Shown here piece after piece: positions 34,107 to 42,963 of a DNA stretch of 64,000 bases. The stretch is taken from NCBI RefSeq assembly GCF_000826185.2, contig NZ_LN648873.1:515282-579281 (forward strand), read 5' to 3'. The notes below the pieces were generated by a model that was not told the origin of the DNA, did not search any database, and saw only the letters and a list, made by a program, of their open reading frames with translations. The DNA comes from Microbacterium gorillae. Its GTDB lineage: Bacteria > Actinomycetota > Actinomycetes > Actinomycetales > Microbacteriaceae. The position numbers were made by a program, and so were the translations under genes. Every line of letters starts with the position of its first letter. Position 1 is the first letter of the stretch.

Positions 34107-34436
34107 TCAGATCGCGAAGCCGAGCGCGCGCATCATGTCGCGCCCGTCGTCCGTGATCCGCTCGGGACCCCACGGCGGCATCCACACCCAGTTGATGCGG
34201 AACTGGTCCACGACACCGTCGAGCGCCTCGCCGGTCTGCGCCTCGAGGACGTCGGTGAGCGGGCAGCCGGCACTGGTCAGCGTCATGTGGATGACGAGCG
34301 CATCGTTCTCGTCATCCCAGCTGAGGTCGTAGATGAGCCCGAGGTCGACGACGTTCACGTTGAGCTCAGGGTCCATCACGTCCTTGAGCGCCTCAGTGAC
34401 CTCGTCGTACTTCTCCGGCGTGAGTGTCACAGTCAT
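34107..34436 (-). CDS. sufT: SufT-like MIP18/DUF59 iron-sulfur maturation protein
   Basis: 109 residues. The DUF59 core is ALKDVMDPELNVNVVDLGLIYDLSWDD and TLTSAGCPLTDVLEAQTGEAL, including the conserved Cys, with the C-terminal WVWMPPWGPERITDDGRDMMRALGF specific to the SufT group. It is thought to help transfer Fe-S clusters to targets. It sits last of the suf-type genes, nine bases after sufC. Confidence 0.92.
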   Translation of the reverse strand: MTVTLTPEKYDEVTEALKDVMDPELNVNVVDLGLIYDLSWDDENDALVIHMTLTSAGCPLTDVLEAQTGEALDGVVDQFRINWVWMPPWGPERITDDGRDMMRALGFAI

Positions 34437-34445
34437 GTAACGAGC

Positions 34446-35216
34446 CTACGCTTCGATGATCTCGTCGGCGCCGAGGAAACGGTCGTATCCCTCGGCCTCC
34501 AGGCGATCGGCGAGTTCCGGACCGCCCTCCTCGGCGACCTGCCCCTTGACCAGCACGTGCACGTGGTCCGGCTTGATGTAGCGAAGGATGCGCGTGTAGT
34601 GCGTGATGAGCAGCACTCCCATGCCGGTGGCCTCCTTGGCGCGGTTCACGCCCTCGGAGACGACCTTGAGCGCGTCCACGTCCAGGCCCGAGTCGGTCTC
34701 GTCCAGGATCGCGAACTTCGGCTGGAGCAGTTCGAGCTGCAGGATCTCGTGCCGCTTCTTCTCGCCCCCGGAGAAGCCCTCGTTGACGTTGCGCTGGGCG
34801 AACTTCGGGTCCATGCGCAGGGCCTTCATCGCGCCCTTGACGTCCTTGGTCCAGGTGCGGATGGCCGGCGCCTCGCCGTCGATGGCGGTCTTGGCGGTGC
34901 GCAGGAAGTTCGTCACGGTGACACCGGGGATCTCCACCGGGTACTGCATGGCCAGGAACAGGCCGGCCCGGGCGCGCTCGTCCACGGTCATCTCCAGCAC
35001 GTCCGCGCCGTCGAGCGTGATCGTTCCGGAGGTGACGGTGTACTTCGGGTGACCGGCGATCGTGTACGCCAGGGTCGACTTGCCGGAGCCGTTCGGACCC
35101 ATGATGGCGTGGGTCTCGTTCGTGTTGATGGTGAGCGAGACACCGTTGAGGATGGGCGTGGTGCCCTCTTCGGTCTCGACGGTCACATGCAGGTCGCGGA
35201 TCTCGAGAACAGACAT
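34446..35216 (-). CDS. sufC: Fe-S cluster assembly ATPase SufC
   Basis: 256 residues. Walker A is GPNGSGKST, the signature FSGGEKKRHEILQLELL, Walker B FAILDETDSGLDVDALKVVSEGVN and the switch His in LLITHYTRILRYIKPD, which is the SufC pattern. It powers the SufBCD scaffold in the cytosol. ATG overlaps the Rieske gene stop (TGATG). Confidence 0.96.
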   Translation of the reverse strand: MSVLEIRDLHVTVETEEGTTPILNGVSLTINTNETHAIMGPNGSGKSTLAYTIAGHPKYTVTSGTITLDGADVLEMTVDERARAGLFLAMQYPVEIPGVTVTNFLRTAKTAIDGEAPAIRTWTKDVKGAMKALRMDPKFAQRNVNEGFSGGEKKRHEILQLELLQPKFAILDETDSGLDVDALKVVSEGVNRAKEATGMGVLLITHYTRILRYIKPDHVHVLVKGQVAEEGGPELADRLEAEGYDRFLGADEIIEA

Positions 35217-35545
35217 CAGTTGCTTTCCTTCTTCACGGTGGGATCGATGAGCACGTCATCGCCGTCGATCGTGACGGCGAACACCGGGACGGGCTCGTAA
35301 GCGGGGAGGTTCAGCGGCTTGCCGCTGAGCAGGGAGAAGGCCGAGCCATGGGCCCAGCACTCGATGGAATCGCCCTCGACGAAGCCGTCGGCCAGGGAGA
35401 TGTCGCCGTGCGTGCAGGTGTCGCCGATGGCGTGGATCTCGCCCTCGCCGTCCTTGACGATGCAGATCGCCACGTCGTCGATGACGACGCGCAGCGCGGC
35501 GTCCTGCTCCAGCTCACTGGCGGAGCAGGCGCGGGTTGCGGCCAT
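35216..35545 (-). CDS. Rieske-type [2Fe-2S] ferredoxin in the suf operon
   Basis: 109 residues. The two Rieske ligand boxes are DTCTHGDISLADG and IECWAHGSAFSLLSG, with Cys-x-His and Cys-x2-His as required. The fold resembles the ferredoxin subunit of aromatic dioxygenases (NirD/BphF type). Located between sufD and sufC, with overlaps on both sides, it probably supplies electrons during cluster assembly, a common arrangement in actinobacteria. Confidence 0.92.
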   Translation of the reverse strand: MAATRACSASELEQDAALRVVIDDVAICIVKDGEGEIHAIGDTCTHGDISLADGFVEGDSIECWAHGSAFSLLSGKPLNLPAYEPVPVFAVTIDGDDVLIDPTVKKESN

Positions 35546-36723
35546 CAGGCCACGCCCCGGTCCAGCTCGACCTGGATCGCGTCGAACAGCTCCTGCTCGA
35601 GCGAGTCGATGCCGATCTTCTGGACGATCTCACCGAGGAATCCGACGACCACGAGGCGTCGTGCTTCCTCCTCCGGGATGCCGCGGGCCTGCAGGTAGAA
35701 CAGCTGCTCATCGTCGAAGCGTCCGGTCGCCGAGGCGTGCCCGGCACCGAGGATGTCTCCGGTCTCGATCTCGAGGTTCGGGATCGAGTCGGCGCGCGCG
35801 CCGGTGGTGAGCACCAGGTTGCGGTTGGCCTCGTAGGAGTCCGTCGCGGTGGCGTCCGGGCCGATCAGCACGTCGCCGACCCACACCGTGCGGGCCGTCT
35901 CGCCCTGCAACGCGCTCTTGTAGAGCACGTTGCCGACCGTGTGCGCACCCTTGTGGTGCAGGTAGACCTGGCTCTCCAGGTGCTCGCCCGGGTCGGCGAA
36001 GGACACGCCGTACATCTTGCTCTCGGCACCGGAACCGGCCAGCTGCACGCTCGGGTTCACGCGCACCACACCGCCGGACAGGCTCGCGATGATGTGCGTG
36101 AGCTTGGCGTCCTTGTCCACGCGCGCCTGGTGGGCTGCGGCGTGCACCGCGTCCTCATCCCAGCGCTGCACCGACACGACCGTGAGGTCGGACCCGTCCC
36201 GGGCGATGATCTCCACGTTCTGCGCGTACTGCGCGGAACCCTTGTGGTCCAGCACGACCGTGCCTCGAGCGTTCTCGCCGGCTTCGATGACGATGTGTCC
36301 GAAGGCGCGCTTGTCGGCCCCGGTCCCGGTGATCGGGAGGGTCAGGGGCTCGGAGAGCTCCTCGCCGGCACCGATGCTCAAGTGCAGGACGCCGGGCGCC
36401 TGCTTGTAGGCGATCGCGGCCATCCGGTCTTCGGGCCGGAAGAACTCATCCCCGGACGCGACCGGCTCGGCGCCCAGGTGTGCCTCGACGCCGTCCAGCT
36501 CGTACTGCACCGCCCCGTCGTCGCCGGGCTCGTCGGTCAGTAGAGCCCGCAGGCGGTCCACCGGCGTGTGCATGAAGTTGACCTCGCGTCCGGTCGGCAT
36601 GGGCAGCTCGGCCGGGTCGAAGGAGGTGGGGCGCTCGGAGCGCGTCTGCACGGGGACGAACGGGCCGTCCGAGTGCGCGAGAGAGCCAGGCACCACGACG
36701 GGCGCCTCTGTCGGGGTCGTCAT
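35545..36723 (-). CDS. sufD: Fe-S cluster assembly scaffold subunit SufD
   Basis: 392 residues. The SUF FeS beta-helix core includes IVIEAGENARGTVVLDHKGSAQYAQNVEII, DKDAKLTHIIASLSGGVVRVNPSVQL and the C-terminal GHASATGRFDDEQLFYLQARGIPEEEARRLVVVGFLGEIV. It partners with SufB and SufC. Its ATG follows the sufB stop after one base; its stop overlaps the Rieske start. Confidence 0.95.
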   Translation of the reverse strand: MTTPTEAPVVVPGSLAHSDGPFVPVQTRSERPTSFDPAELPMPTGREVNFMHTPVDRLRALLTDEPGDDGAVQYELDGVEAHLGAEPVASGDEFFRPEDRMAAIAYKQAPGVLHLSIGAGEELSEPLTLPITGTGADKRAFGHIVIEAGENARGTVVLDHKGSAQYAQNVEIIARDGSDLTVVSVQRWDEDAVHAAAHQARVDKDAKLTHIIASLSGGVVRVNPSVQLAGSGAESKMYGVSFADPGEHLESQVYLHHKGAHTVGNVLYKSALQGETARTVWVGDVLIGPDATATDSYEANRNLVLTTGARADSIPNLEIETGDILGAGHASATGRFDDEQLFYLQARGIPEEEARRLVVVGFLGEIVQKIGIDSLEQELFDAIQVELDRGVA

Positions 36724-36724
36724 C

Positions 36725-38143
36725 TCAGCCGACCGATCCTTCCATGCCCATCTCGATGAGCTTGTTCAATTCGAGGGCGTACTCCATCGGCAGCTCACGT
36801 GCGATCGGCTCGATGAAGCCGCGCACGATCATGGCCATCGCCTCGTCCTCGGGCATGCCGCGGCTCATCAGATAGAAGAGCTGCTCCTCGCTGACCTTGG
36901 ACACCGTGGCCTCGTGGCCGAGCTGCACGTCGTCGACGCGGATGTCGATGGCCGGATACGTGTCCGACCGGGAGATCGTGTCCACCAGCAGCGCGTCGCA
37001 ACGGACGGTGTTGGCGGAGTGGTGCGCGTTGGCATCCACGCGGACCTCGCCGCGGTAACCGGCGCGTCCGCCACCGCGGGCGATGGACTTCGACACGATC
37101 GAGGACTGCGTGTACGGCGCCATGTGGATCATCTTCGCGCCGGCGTCCTGGTGCTGACCGGGACCGGCGAAGGCGACCGACAGGGTCTCACCCTTGGCGT
37201 GCTCACCGGTGAGGTAGATCGACGGGTACTTCATCGTCACCTTGGAACCGATGTTGCCGTCCACCCACTCCATCGTCGCGCCCGCCTCGGCGACCGCACG
37301 CTTGGTGACCAGGTTGTAGACGTTGTTCGACCAGTTCTGGATCGTCGTGTAACGCACGCGGGCGTTCTTCTTCACGATGATCTCGACGACGGCCGAGTGC
37401 AGCGAGTCCGACTTGTAGATCGGGGCGGTGCAGCCCTCGATGTAGTGGACGTAGCTGTCCTCGTCGGCGATGATCAGGGTCCGCTCGAACTGGCCCATGT
37501 TCTCGGTGTTGATGCGGAAGTACGCCTGCAGCGGGATCTCCACGTGGACGCCCTTGGGGACGTAGACGAAGGAGCCGCCGGACCAGACCGCGGTGTTCAG
37601 CGCGGCGAACTTGTTGTCGCCGGCCGGAATCACGGTGCCGAAGTACTCCTGGAAGAACTCGGGGTGCTCGCGCAACGCCGTGTCGGTGTCCATGAAGATG
37701 ACACCCTGCTCCTCCAGGTCCTCGCGGATCTGGTGGTAGACGACCTCGGACTCGTACTGGGCGGCGACACCGGCGACGAGCCGCTGACGCTCCGCCTCCG
37801 GAATCCCGAGCTTCTCGTACGTGTTCCGGATGTCCTCGGGGAGGTCCTCCCACGACTGCGCCTGCTTCTCGGTGGAGCGGACGAAGTACTTGATGTTGTC
37901 GAAGTCGATCTCGGACAGATCGGCGCCCCAGGTCGGCATCGGCTTGCGGCCGAACAGCGACAGACCCTTCAGACGGGTCTTGAGCATCCACTCCGGTTCG
38001 CTCTTGAGCGCCGAGATGTCGCGCACCACGGCCTCGGACAGGCCACGCTTCGCGCTGGCCCCGGCGGAGTCGGCGTCATGCCAGCCGAACTCGTACACCC
38101 CCAGACCATCGAGCTCGGGTCGGTCGATGAGCACTTCAGACAT
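36725..38143 (-). CDS. sufB: Fe-S cluster assembly scaffold subunit SufB
   Basis: 472 residues, a usual SufB length. [52 protein letters not shown] is the N-terminal helical region; [27 protein letters not shown] and [30 protein letters not shown] are core motifs. It is first in the operon. ATG 38143 is preferred because the family start follows; GAGGAG lies about 13 bases upstream, rather far. No SufR regulator gene precedes it. Confidence 0.95.
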   Translation of the reverse strand: MSEVLIDRPELDGLGVYEFGWHDADSAGASAKRGLSEAVVRDISALKSEPEWMLKTRLKGLSLFGRKPMPTWGADLSEIDFDNIKYFVRSTEKQAQSWEDLPEDIRNTYEKLGIPEAERQRLVAGVAAQYESEVVYHQIREDLEEQGVIFMDTDTALREHPEFFQEYFGTVIPAGDNKFAALNTAVWSGGSFVYVPKGVHVEIPLQAYFRINTENMGQFERTLIIADEDSYVHYIEGCTAPIYKSDSLHSAVVEIIVKKNARVRYTTIQNWSNNVYNLVTKRAVAEAGATMEWVDGNIGSKVTMKYPSIYLTGEHAKGETLSVAFAGPGQHQDAGAKMIHMAPYTQSSIVSKSIARGGGRAGYRGEVRVDANAHHSANTVRCDALLVDTISRSDTYPAIDIRVDDVQLGHEATVSKVSEEQLFYLMSRGMPEDEAMAMIVRGFIEPIARELPMEYALELNKLIEMGMEGSVG

Positions 38144-38391
38144 TCGCGTCACACTCTCCTCAATGGGCCCAAACGGTTTGAGCCGTCCCGGCATTCCGGT
38201 TCCCCGCCGAGGTGGACGGGGGCGGGATGTCGCTTCGAGCCTTGCTCTTTGCACGCGATCAGCGCGCCTAGACTGTCAGGGGCGCCACGTACGCGCGACG
38301 CCAGACCCCTCGATTCTACAGGCTCCGCTCCGCGCGGGGCGGACCCACGTGGTGCCGAGCCCCCGTCCGGGCGTGCCGCACCGGGAGCGAA
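38144..38391. promoter_or_regulatory. Divergent sufB/ctaA interval with candidate -10 elements
   Basis: This 248-base gap holds no open gene. A minus-strand extended -10 TGTAGAAT (TAGAAT at 38313-38318) could serve suf with a long leader of about 165 bases. A plus-strand TAGACT at 38268-38273 could serve ctaA with a leader of about 110 bases. No SufR- or IscR-like palindrome stands out. Promoter calls are tentative. Confidence 0.35.
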
Positions 38392-39324
38392 ATGACCACG
38401 AACCCCACCCGCCCCGCAACCGACACGCGAAGCGGCTGGCTTCCGACGAGCGTGAACCGGCCCATTCGCGTCTTCGGCTGGCTGAACTTCATCTTCCAGA
38501 CGCTGATCATCGCCACCGGCGGCGCGGTGCGGCTGACCGGCTCCGGCCTCGGTTGCCCCACCTGGCCCCTGTGCACCCCCGATTCCCTCGTTCCCACGAG
38601 CGAGCTGACGTGGCACAGTGCGATCGAGTTCGGCAACCGGACCATGACCGGGGTTCTCGGCATCGTGGCGCTCATCACCGTGATCCTGGTGTGGCGCCTG
38701 CGCCGGACCCGTCGCGACCTGTTCGTGCTGGCCTGGATCATCCTCGCCGGGGTCATCGTGCAGGCCGTCGTCGGCGGGGTTCTGGTCCTGTTCGACCTGC
38801 ACCCGAACCTGGTGAGCTTCCACTACACGATCTCCCTGCTGCTGGTGTGCGTCGCCGCGGCATTCCTGGTCCGGATGAACACGACGCCCGGCCCGCGCGC
38901 GCGTGCCGTGCCGTCCTGGTACGCGATCCTCGCGCACGTGACGACGCTCGTGCTCGCGGTCTCCGTCGCGATGGGCGTGCTGACCACGGGCGCCGGACCG
39001 CACTCCGGCGACGACACCGTCGTGGCGCGGAACGGTCTGAACGCGATCGTCCTGGAGCACGTGCACGCCTGGCCGGGCTACATCCTCTTCGCCCTCACGA
39101 TCGTGCTGCTGATCGTCGCCGTGGTGCGGTCGTTGCCGACCCGCCGGTGGCTCGTTCTGCTGCTTGTGATCGAGCTCGTGCAGATCGGCGTCGGGCTCTA
39201 CCAGGCGCGCAACGGCCTGCCCGCGCTGGCGGTCGGCGTGCACATGGTGCTGGCCGCGCTGACGGCGGCGGCGATGGTCGCCGTGGTGATGAACCTCAAG
39301 CGATCTGTCTCAGGAAACGCATAG
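38392..39324 (+). CDS. ctaA: Heme A synthase
   Basis: 310 residues, about eight membrane helices. The conserved start is FGWLNFIFQTLIIATGGAVRLTGSGLGCPTWPLC, including the Cys pair region; heme-ligand His residues occur in HSAIEFGNRTMTG, FHYTISLLL, LEHVHAWPG and GVHMVLAA. It oxidises heme O to heme A for the aa3 oxidase, acting after CtaB (44679-45599). GGGAG precedes the ATG. Confidence 0.94.
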   Translation: MTTNPTRPATDTRSGWLPTSVNRPIRVFGWLNFIFQTLIIATGGAVRLTGSGLGCPTWPLCTPDSLVPTSELTWHSAIEFGNRTMTGVLGIVALITVILVWRLRRTRRDLFVLAWIILAGVIVQAVVGGVLVLFDLHPNLVSFHYTISLLLVCVAAAFLVRMNTTPGPRARAVPSWYAILAHVTTLVLAVSVAMGVLTTGAGPHSGDDTVVARNGLNAIVLEHVHAWPGYILFALTIVLLIVAVVRSLPTRRWLVLLLVIELVQIGVGLYQARNGLPALAVGVHMVLAALTAAAMVAVVMNLKRSVSGNA

Positions 39325-39404
39325 GAAGCACCGACGCACCGCAGAGGTCACGGCGTCAGACTCGTCCCGGCGGCGATCCCGCGTCGCCGAAGAGGAGTGA
39401 ATCC

Positions 39405-40037
39405 ATGACCCCCACCAGTGCTGCCCGCCGGATCCCGTTCTGGATCCTGCTCGTGGCGTCCCTGGCCAGCGCCGGTTACGGCTTCTGGCTCACCTCGGAC
39501 AAGATCTCCACCATGGAGTCCGGCCTCGCCGACAACAGTGCCACCGCGGTGGACGTGTACGCCGGCCAGTCCTGGGCCACCCTGGGTGCCGCCTTCCTGG
39601 CCGCCGGGCTCATCGGCCTGTTCGCCGCTCTCGCGGTCTGGACCATCGGCTCCCGCCTGGGTGGCGCAGCGCCGGTGATCTCCGAGGTGCCCGTTTCCAC
39701 CGACCTGGCGGCGACCCGTCCGGCCATGCCGTGGCAGGACACCACCGTGCCGGCCACCGCGGTCAGCGACGCCCCCGTCGTGACGGACGAGGCGGCTGCG
39801 AATGTCGACCCGACCGTCGCCGCCCCCGTGAGCGTGGACGACGCGCCCCTGACGGACGCCGTCGACGCCCCGGCGGTCACCGACGAGACCGTCTCGGTCT
39901 CGGAGTCGTCCGACGAGATCGGCACGGAGACGGACGCGGCTGCGACCACCGTCATCGACGCCAACGAAGAGCCCGCCGTGGCATTCGGCGACGAGCCGGT
40001 CACGCGCGCGTCGCTGCGCCAGGGCGACAACGCCTGA
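39405..40037 (+). CDS. Two-helix membrane protein with a long acidic low-complexity tail, unknown function
   Basis: 210 residues. Helices at about 10-28 (IPFWILLVASLASAGYGFWL) and about 53-76 (TLGAAFLAAGLIGLFAALAVWTIG) bracket a short loop; the remaining 135 residues are rich in Val, Ala, Thr, Asp and Glu with repeated AVTDE/APVSVDD-like phrases and few basic residues. AGAGGAG precedes ATG 39405. It follows ctaA by 80 bases and precedes a strong terminator, so it may share the ctaA transcript. I recognise no family. Confidence 0.75.
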   Translation: MTPTSAARRIPFWILLVASLASAGYGFWLTSDKISTMESGLADNSATAVDVYAGQSWATLGAAFLAAGLIGLFAALAVWTIGSRLGGAAPVISEVPVSTDLAATRPAMPWQDTTVPATAVSDAPVVTDEAAANVDPTVAAPVSVDDAPLTDAVDAPAVTDETVSVSESSDEIGTETDAAATTVIDANEEPAVAFGDEPVTRASLRQGDNA

Positions 40038-40044
40038 CACGAGA

Positions 40045-40090
40045 CGCAGAACGACGGGCCGGGGAGAATTCCCCGGCCCGTCGTTCTGCG
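40045..40090. terminator. Perfect 21-base hairpin between convergent genes
   Basis: Arms at 40045-40065 and 40070-40090 are exactly complementary around a four-base loop (GAAT). The hairpin ends two bases before the stop of the nitroreductase gene and should terminate both the ctaA-side and the operon transcripts. Confidence 0.85.
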
Positions 40091-40091
40091 T

Positions 40092-41162
40092 TCACTCGCC
40101 CGTCAACCGCGCCGACCGCGGGACGACGCGCACCGGCGTCCCGCTGTCGAACACCGCAAGCGGAACCTCCGCGACCCGCAGGCGCAGCCCACGGCGCAGG
40201 CGCGCGGCCGAGCGGGGGTCATCGAGCACCTCCGAGTGCGGCGAGACGACGACTCCGCGTCGCTGCAGCGCGAGCCACGTCCCCATCAGGACGCGGCCGG
40301 CGTTCAGGACCGCGTCGGCCGGCAGGCGCGCGGGCCACTGAGTCGAGCCCGCCACGGCGTCTGCACCGACGACATTCACCGAGCTGCCGTCCGCGATCAG
40401 AACGAGCGGCAGGCCCGTGGTCGCCCGCGTCGGCAGCATCGGCGTGACGGTGGCGAGCACGCGGTTCGCGACGCTGAACACTTCGCCTAGGCGGTCGCGT
40501 CCATGCGATGTCCGCGTGAACAGACCGAGGACCCGCGCGAGAGCGCCCGGCAGCAGGAGGGTGTCCGCGCGCAGACCGTCGCGCGTCCACCCCGGGTCAG
40601 CGGTCGTGAACCGCAACCACCGCATGGTCTCCCGAGCGATCGTCGGATCCGACTGGGACCGGGCGCCGGCCGCCGCGACGAGGGCACTGAATCGATGGGG
40701 CGGAATCGCGCGCAGTTCATAGCCGGGCGGCAGATCCTGCCTCGCTCGCCGGACCGCATCCGGTGCGGCGCGCAGCGGTCCCCGATTCACACCGCGGGCC
40801 AGGATCTCGGCATCGTGGAAGACGGTGTCGGCCGCCCCGAGCCGACAGCGCACGACCAGCAGGGGCTCGGTCGGGGCCGTCATCGGATCGGCCTGAAGAC
40901 GCCCGATCCCCTCGGCCGACTCGACGACGGCCACCAACCCGCGTCCGGCGGCTGCGATCGTGAAGGCCTCCGCCCACGCGCCGAACGCCAGGAGCAGATC
41001 TCGAGCGGTGTCGTCACCGGCCGGGAGCATGCGGTCCGGATCCACGTGAACCGTAAGCGTGTCGCCGTCACGATGGACCGACCACGGCTGCGTGTTGTGC
41101 GCGCTGGGGGCGCGTGCCGCGATTCGGACGGCATCGTCGATCGCATCCGTCCCCGCGCTCAC
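40092..41162 (-). CDS. Nitroreductase-superfamily (Acg-like) FMN protein
   Basis: 356 residues. The N-terminal ARAPSAHNTQPWSVHRDGDTLTVHVDPDRMLPAGD and DLLLAFGAWAEAFTIAAAGRG, and the later GRVLMGTWLALQRRGVVVSPHSEVLDD match the Acg/Rv2032-type group of nitroreductase-fold proteins, two fused half-domains that bind FMN. Catalysis is not established for this group. It is last of a four-gene operon whose other members are a CoA ligase-like protein, an unknown protein and a YghO/GNAT-like protein; the GTG start overlaps the preceding stop (GTGA). Confidence 0.8.
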   Translation of the reverse strand: MSAGTDAIDDAVRIAARAPSAHNTQPWSVHRDGDTLTVHVDPDRMLPAGDDTARDLLLAFGAWAEAFTIAAAGRGLVAVVESAEGIGRLQADPMTAPTEPLLVVRCRLGAADTVFHDAEILARGVNRGPLRAAPDAVRRARQDLPPGYELRAIPPHRFSALVAAAGARSQSDPTIARETMRWLRFTTADPGWTRDGLRADTLLLPGALARVLGLFTRTSHGRDRLGEVFSVANRVLATVTPMLPTRATTGLPLVLIADGSSVNVVGADAVAGSTQWPARLPADAVLNAGRVLMGTWLALQRRGVVVSPHSEVLDDPRSAARLRRGLRLRVAEVPLAVFDSGTPVRVVPRSARLTGE

Positions 41163-42265
41163 GGGGTCACGCTCCGTCGATAGAACGTGTAGCCGTGCAG
41201 TGGCCGTCCGCCGTGGCGGGCGAACTGCGCGGCGGATGCCGGGTTGTCCCGTCCCACGTACGTGCTGCGCATGCGCTGGTACCCGCCGGCGGCGAGACCC
41301 GCGTGCAGCTCCCTGCTGAGAAGTCGGAGCAGCCCCTGACCCTGTCGATCGGGTCGGGTGCCCTGAATGATCAGGACGGCATCGCGCCGGTAGCGCGAGC
41401 GGGTCAGCAGCAGCCGCACCTGCTGCAGTGGGCCGAGCCGACCGCGGGTGCGCTGCAGGAAGGCCGTGATGTCCGGCACCACGAGAGCGAACGCCACGGC
41501 GGCTCCGGCACGGTCACGCGCGATCAGGGCCAGCCGCGGGTCCACGAGCCAGGCCAGACCGTCGGTTGCGGCGGCGAATTCGGCCGGCGAGATCATCGTG
41601 TAGTACGGCAGTTGGGCGAAGGAGGCGTTCACGAGGTCGCGCACCTCCGGCAGAAGGCGGGACATCTCCGCGCGATGGGCGTGCTGGATCGTGATCCCCG
41701 CGGCGGCGAGTTCGGCGCCGGTCGGTACGACCGCAGACGCGTCGGTGGGCACGATCCAGGTGTCGCTCTCGTTCCACCGCGTGTAGCCGGCCTCCTCGTA
41801 GAGTCCGGGCACCCACTCCGGATTCCACGCGGAATCCACGAATCCGCGGTGCTCGAAGCCGGACGTGATCACACCGCCCGCCTGGTTCGGCAGCAGGGAC
41901 ACCGGCCCGATGAGCTCGGTCTCCCCCGCGGTGCGCGCACGCTGATCGAGCTCCGTCGTCAGGCAGGCGAGGACCGCGCGGCCGGTCACCTCGTCGGCAC
42001 CGAGCTCGACGGCGCCGAACAGCCGAGCGCGGGTGCCGAGCTTCGCATCGAACGCGTCGTCGCGATGAGTGACCGCGCGTCCCACCGCGCGGCCGTCGTC
42101 CTCGACGAGGAGGAGGGTGACCCCCGTCGGATGCGGTGAGGTCCCCCGCAGCCACGAGCGCAGCGTCGGCTCGAGCAGGGGCACGCCCAGCTCACCGACG
42201 GCCCGATCGCCGACCTCGAGGAACCGCCGGTAGTCGGTCGGTGTTCGCACCTCACGGACGCGCAC
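41159..42265 (-). CDS. YghO/GNAT-like N-acyltransferase superfamily protein
   Basis: About 368 residues. The C-terminal half has the GNAT cofactor loop RPDRQGQGLLRLLSRELHAGLAAGGYQ and the following RSTYVGRDNPASAAQFARHGG. The N-terminal half (ELIGPVSLLPNQAGGVITSGFEHRGFVDSAWNPEWVPGLYEEAGYTRWNESDTWIV) resembles the YghO-type pattern seen in double-GNAT proteins. It likely transfers an acyl group from CoA to an amine, in keeping with the CoA-ligase gene in the same operon. GTG 42265 has GAGG six bases upstream; GTG 42277 and 42250 are alternatives. Overlaps both neighbours. Confidence 0.7.
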   Translation of the reverse strand: MRVREVRTPTDYRRFLEVGDRAVGELGVPLLEPTLRSWLRGTSPHPTGVTLLLVEDDGRAVGRAVTHRDDAFDAKLGTRARLFGAVELGADEVTGRAVLACLTTELDQRARTAGETELIGPVSLLPNQAGGVITSGFEHRGFVDSAWNPEWVPGLYEEAGYTRWNESDTWIVPTDASAVVPTGAELAAAGITIQHAHRAEMSRLLPEVRDLVNASFAQLPYYTMISPAEFAAATDGLAWLVDPRLALIARDRAGAAVAFALVVPDITAFLQRTRGRLGPLQQVRLLLTRSRYRRDAVLIIQGTRPDRQGQGLLRLLSRELHAGLAAGGYQRMRSTYVGRDNPASAAQFARHGGRPLHGYTFYRRSVTP

Positions 42266-42962
42266 GGTCCGCCTCACTGCGCAGCATGCGGATGTAGCCG
42301 GCGGAGGCCCACCGGCCGGACGCGGTCAGCCATGTCATCAGGTACCGGTGCTCCGGTCCCCGTGCCATCGCCCAGAGCGTGTCGCGGCGGTCGAAGAAGC
42401 CGATGGTCCCGAGTGTGAACGGCCACATCCAGTAGACGCGGTGTCCGCGGTAACCCGGCATCGCCCGCATCCGGCGCACCAGCGGGAACCAGGTGCGCGC
42501 GAAGGCGATCCAGCTGACCGGTGTGGTGTACTTCGTGGCGCCGAAGAACATCGCACCGGCTTCGGTCGCGTCCACGTCCCGGGGCGCGGGGTGTCCGGTG
42601 AACCTCTTCGGCCGGCGCAGTGGCCCCGCCGGACGCACCAGTGGCGGTTCCTTGTGCCGCGCCCGCTCTGCTGCGGTGGCGGTGAAGCGCTCGACCGTGT
42701 TCAGCCGACCGGACGTGCTCCAGGTGCCGTTGGCGTAGCCTTCCGCATCGGCCGAGAGTACGACGGCGCGCCCGTCACCGGTGCCCAGCGCGGCCGCCGC
42801 GCGTTCCGCGTCCGCGACGGCGGTGTACGTCCCGAGGTGCGCGGGCGGCCGTTGGGGCAGGCGATAGACGCGCGTCGCGCCCTCGGGGCGACCGGACGTC
42901 GAGATCACCACCGCGACGACGCGTGCCGCGGCGGGAGCGCGGGAGAAGTCGGTGGTCCGCAT
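42252..42962 (-). CDS. Protein of unknown function with a Trp/Tyr-rich C-terminal domain
   Basis: 236 residues; I recognise no firm family. The N-terminal third (AARVVAVVISTSGRPEGATRVYRLPQ) is a plausible beta-alpha start. The C-terminal part (TTPVSWIAFARTWFPLVRRMRAMPGYRGHRVYWMWPFTLGTIGFFDRRDTLWAMARGPEHRYLMTWL) looks like a ferredoxin-like/ABM-type alpha-beta domain often found in small monooxygenase-like proteins. No signal peptide or clear membrane helix. It lies between the ligase and acyltransferase genes; start ATG 42962 follows the ligase stop by one base. Confidence 0.7.
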   Translation of the reverse strand: MRTTDFSRAPAAARVVAVVISTSGRPEGATRVYRLPQRPPAHLGTYTAVADAERAAAALGTGDGRAVVLSADAEGYANGTWSTSGRLNTVERFTATAAERARHKEPPLVRPAGPLRRPKRFTGHPAPRDVDATEAGAMFFGATKYTTPVSWIAFARTWFPLVRRMRAMPGYRGHRVYWMWPFTLGTIGFFDRRDTLWAMARGPEHRYLMTWLTASGRWASAGYIRMLRSEADRARP

Positions 42963-42963
42963 C

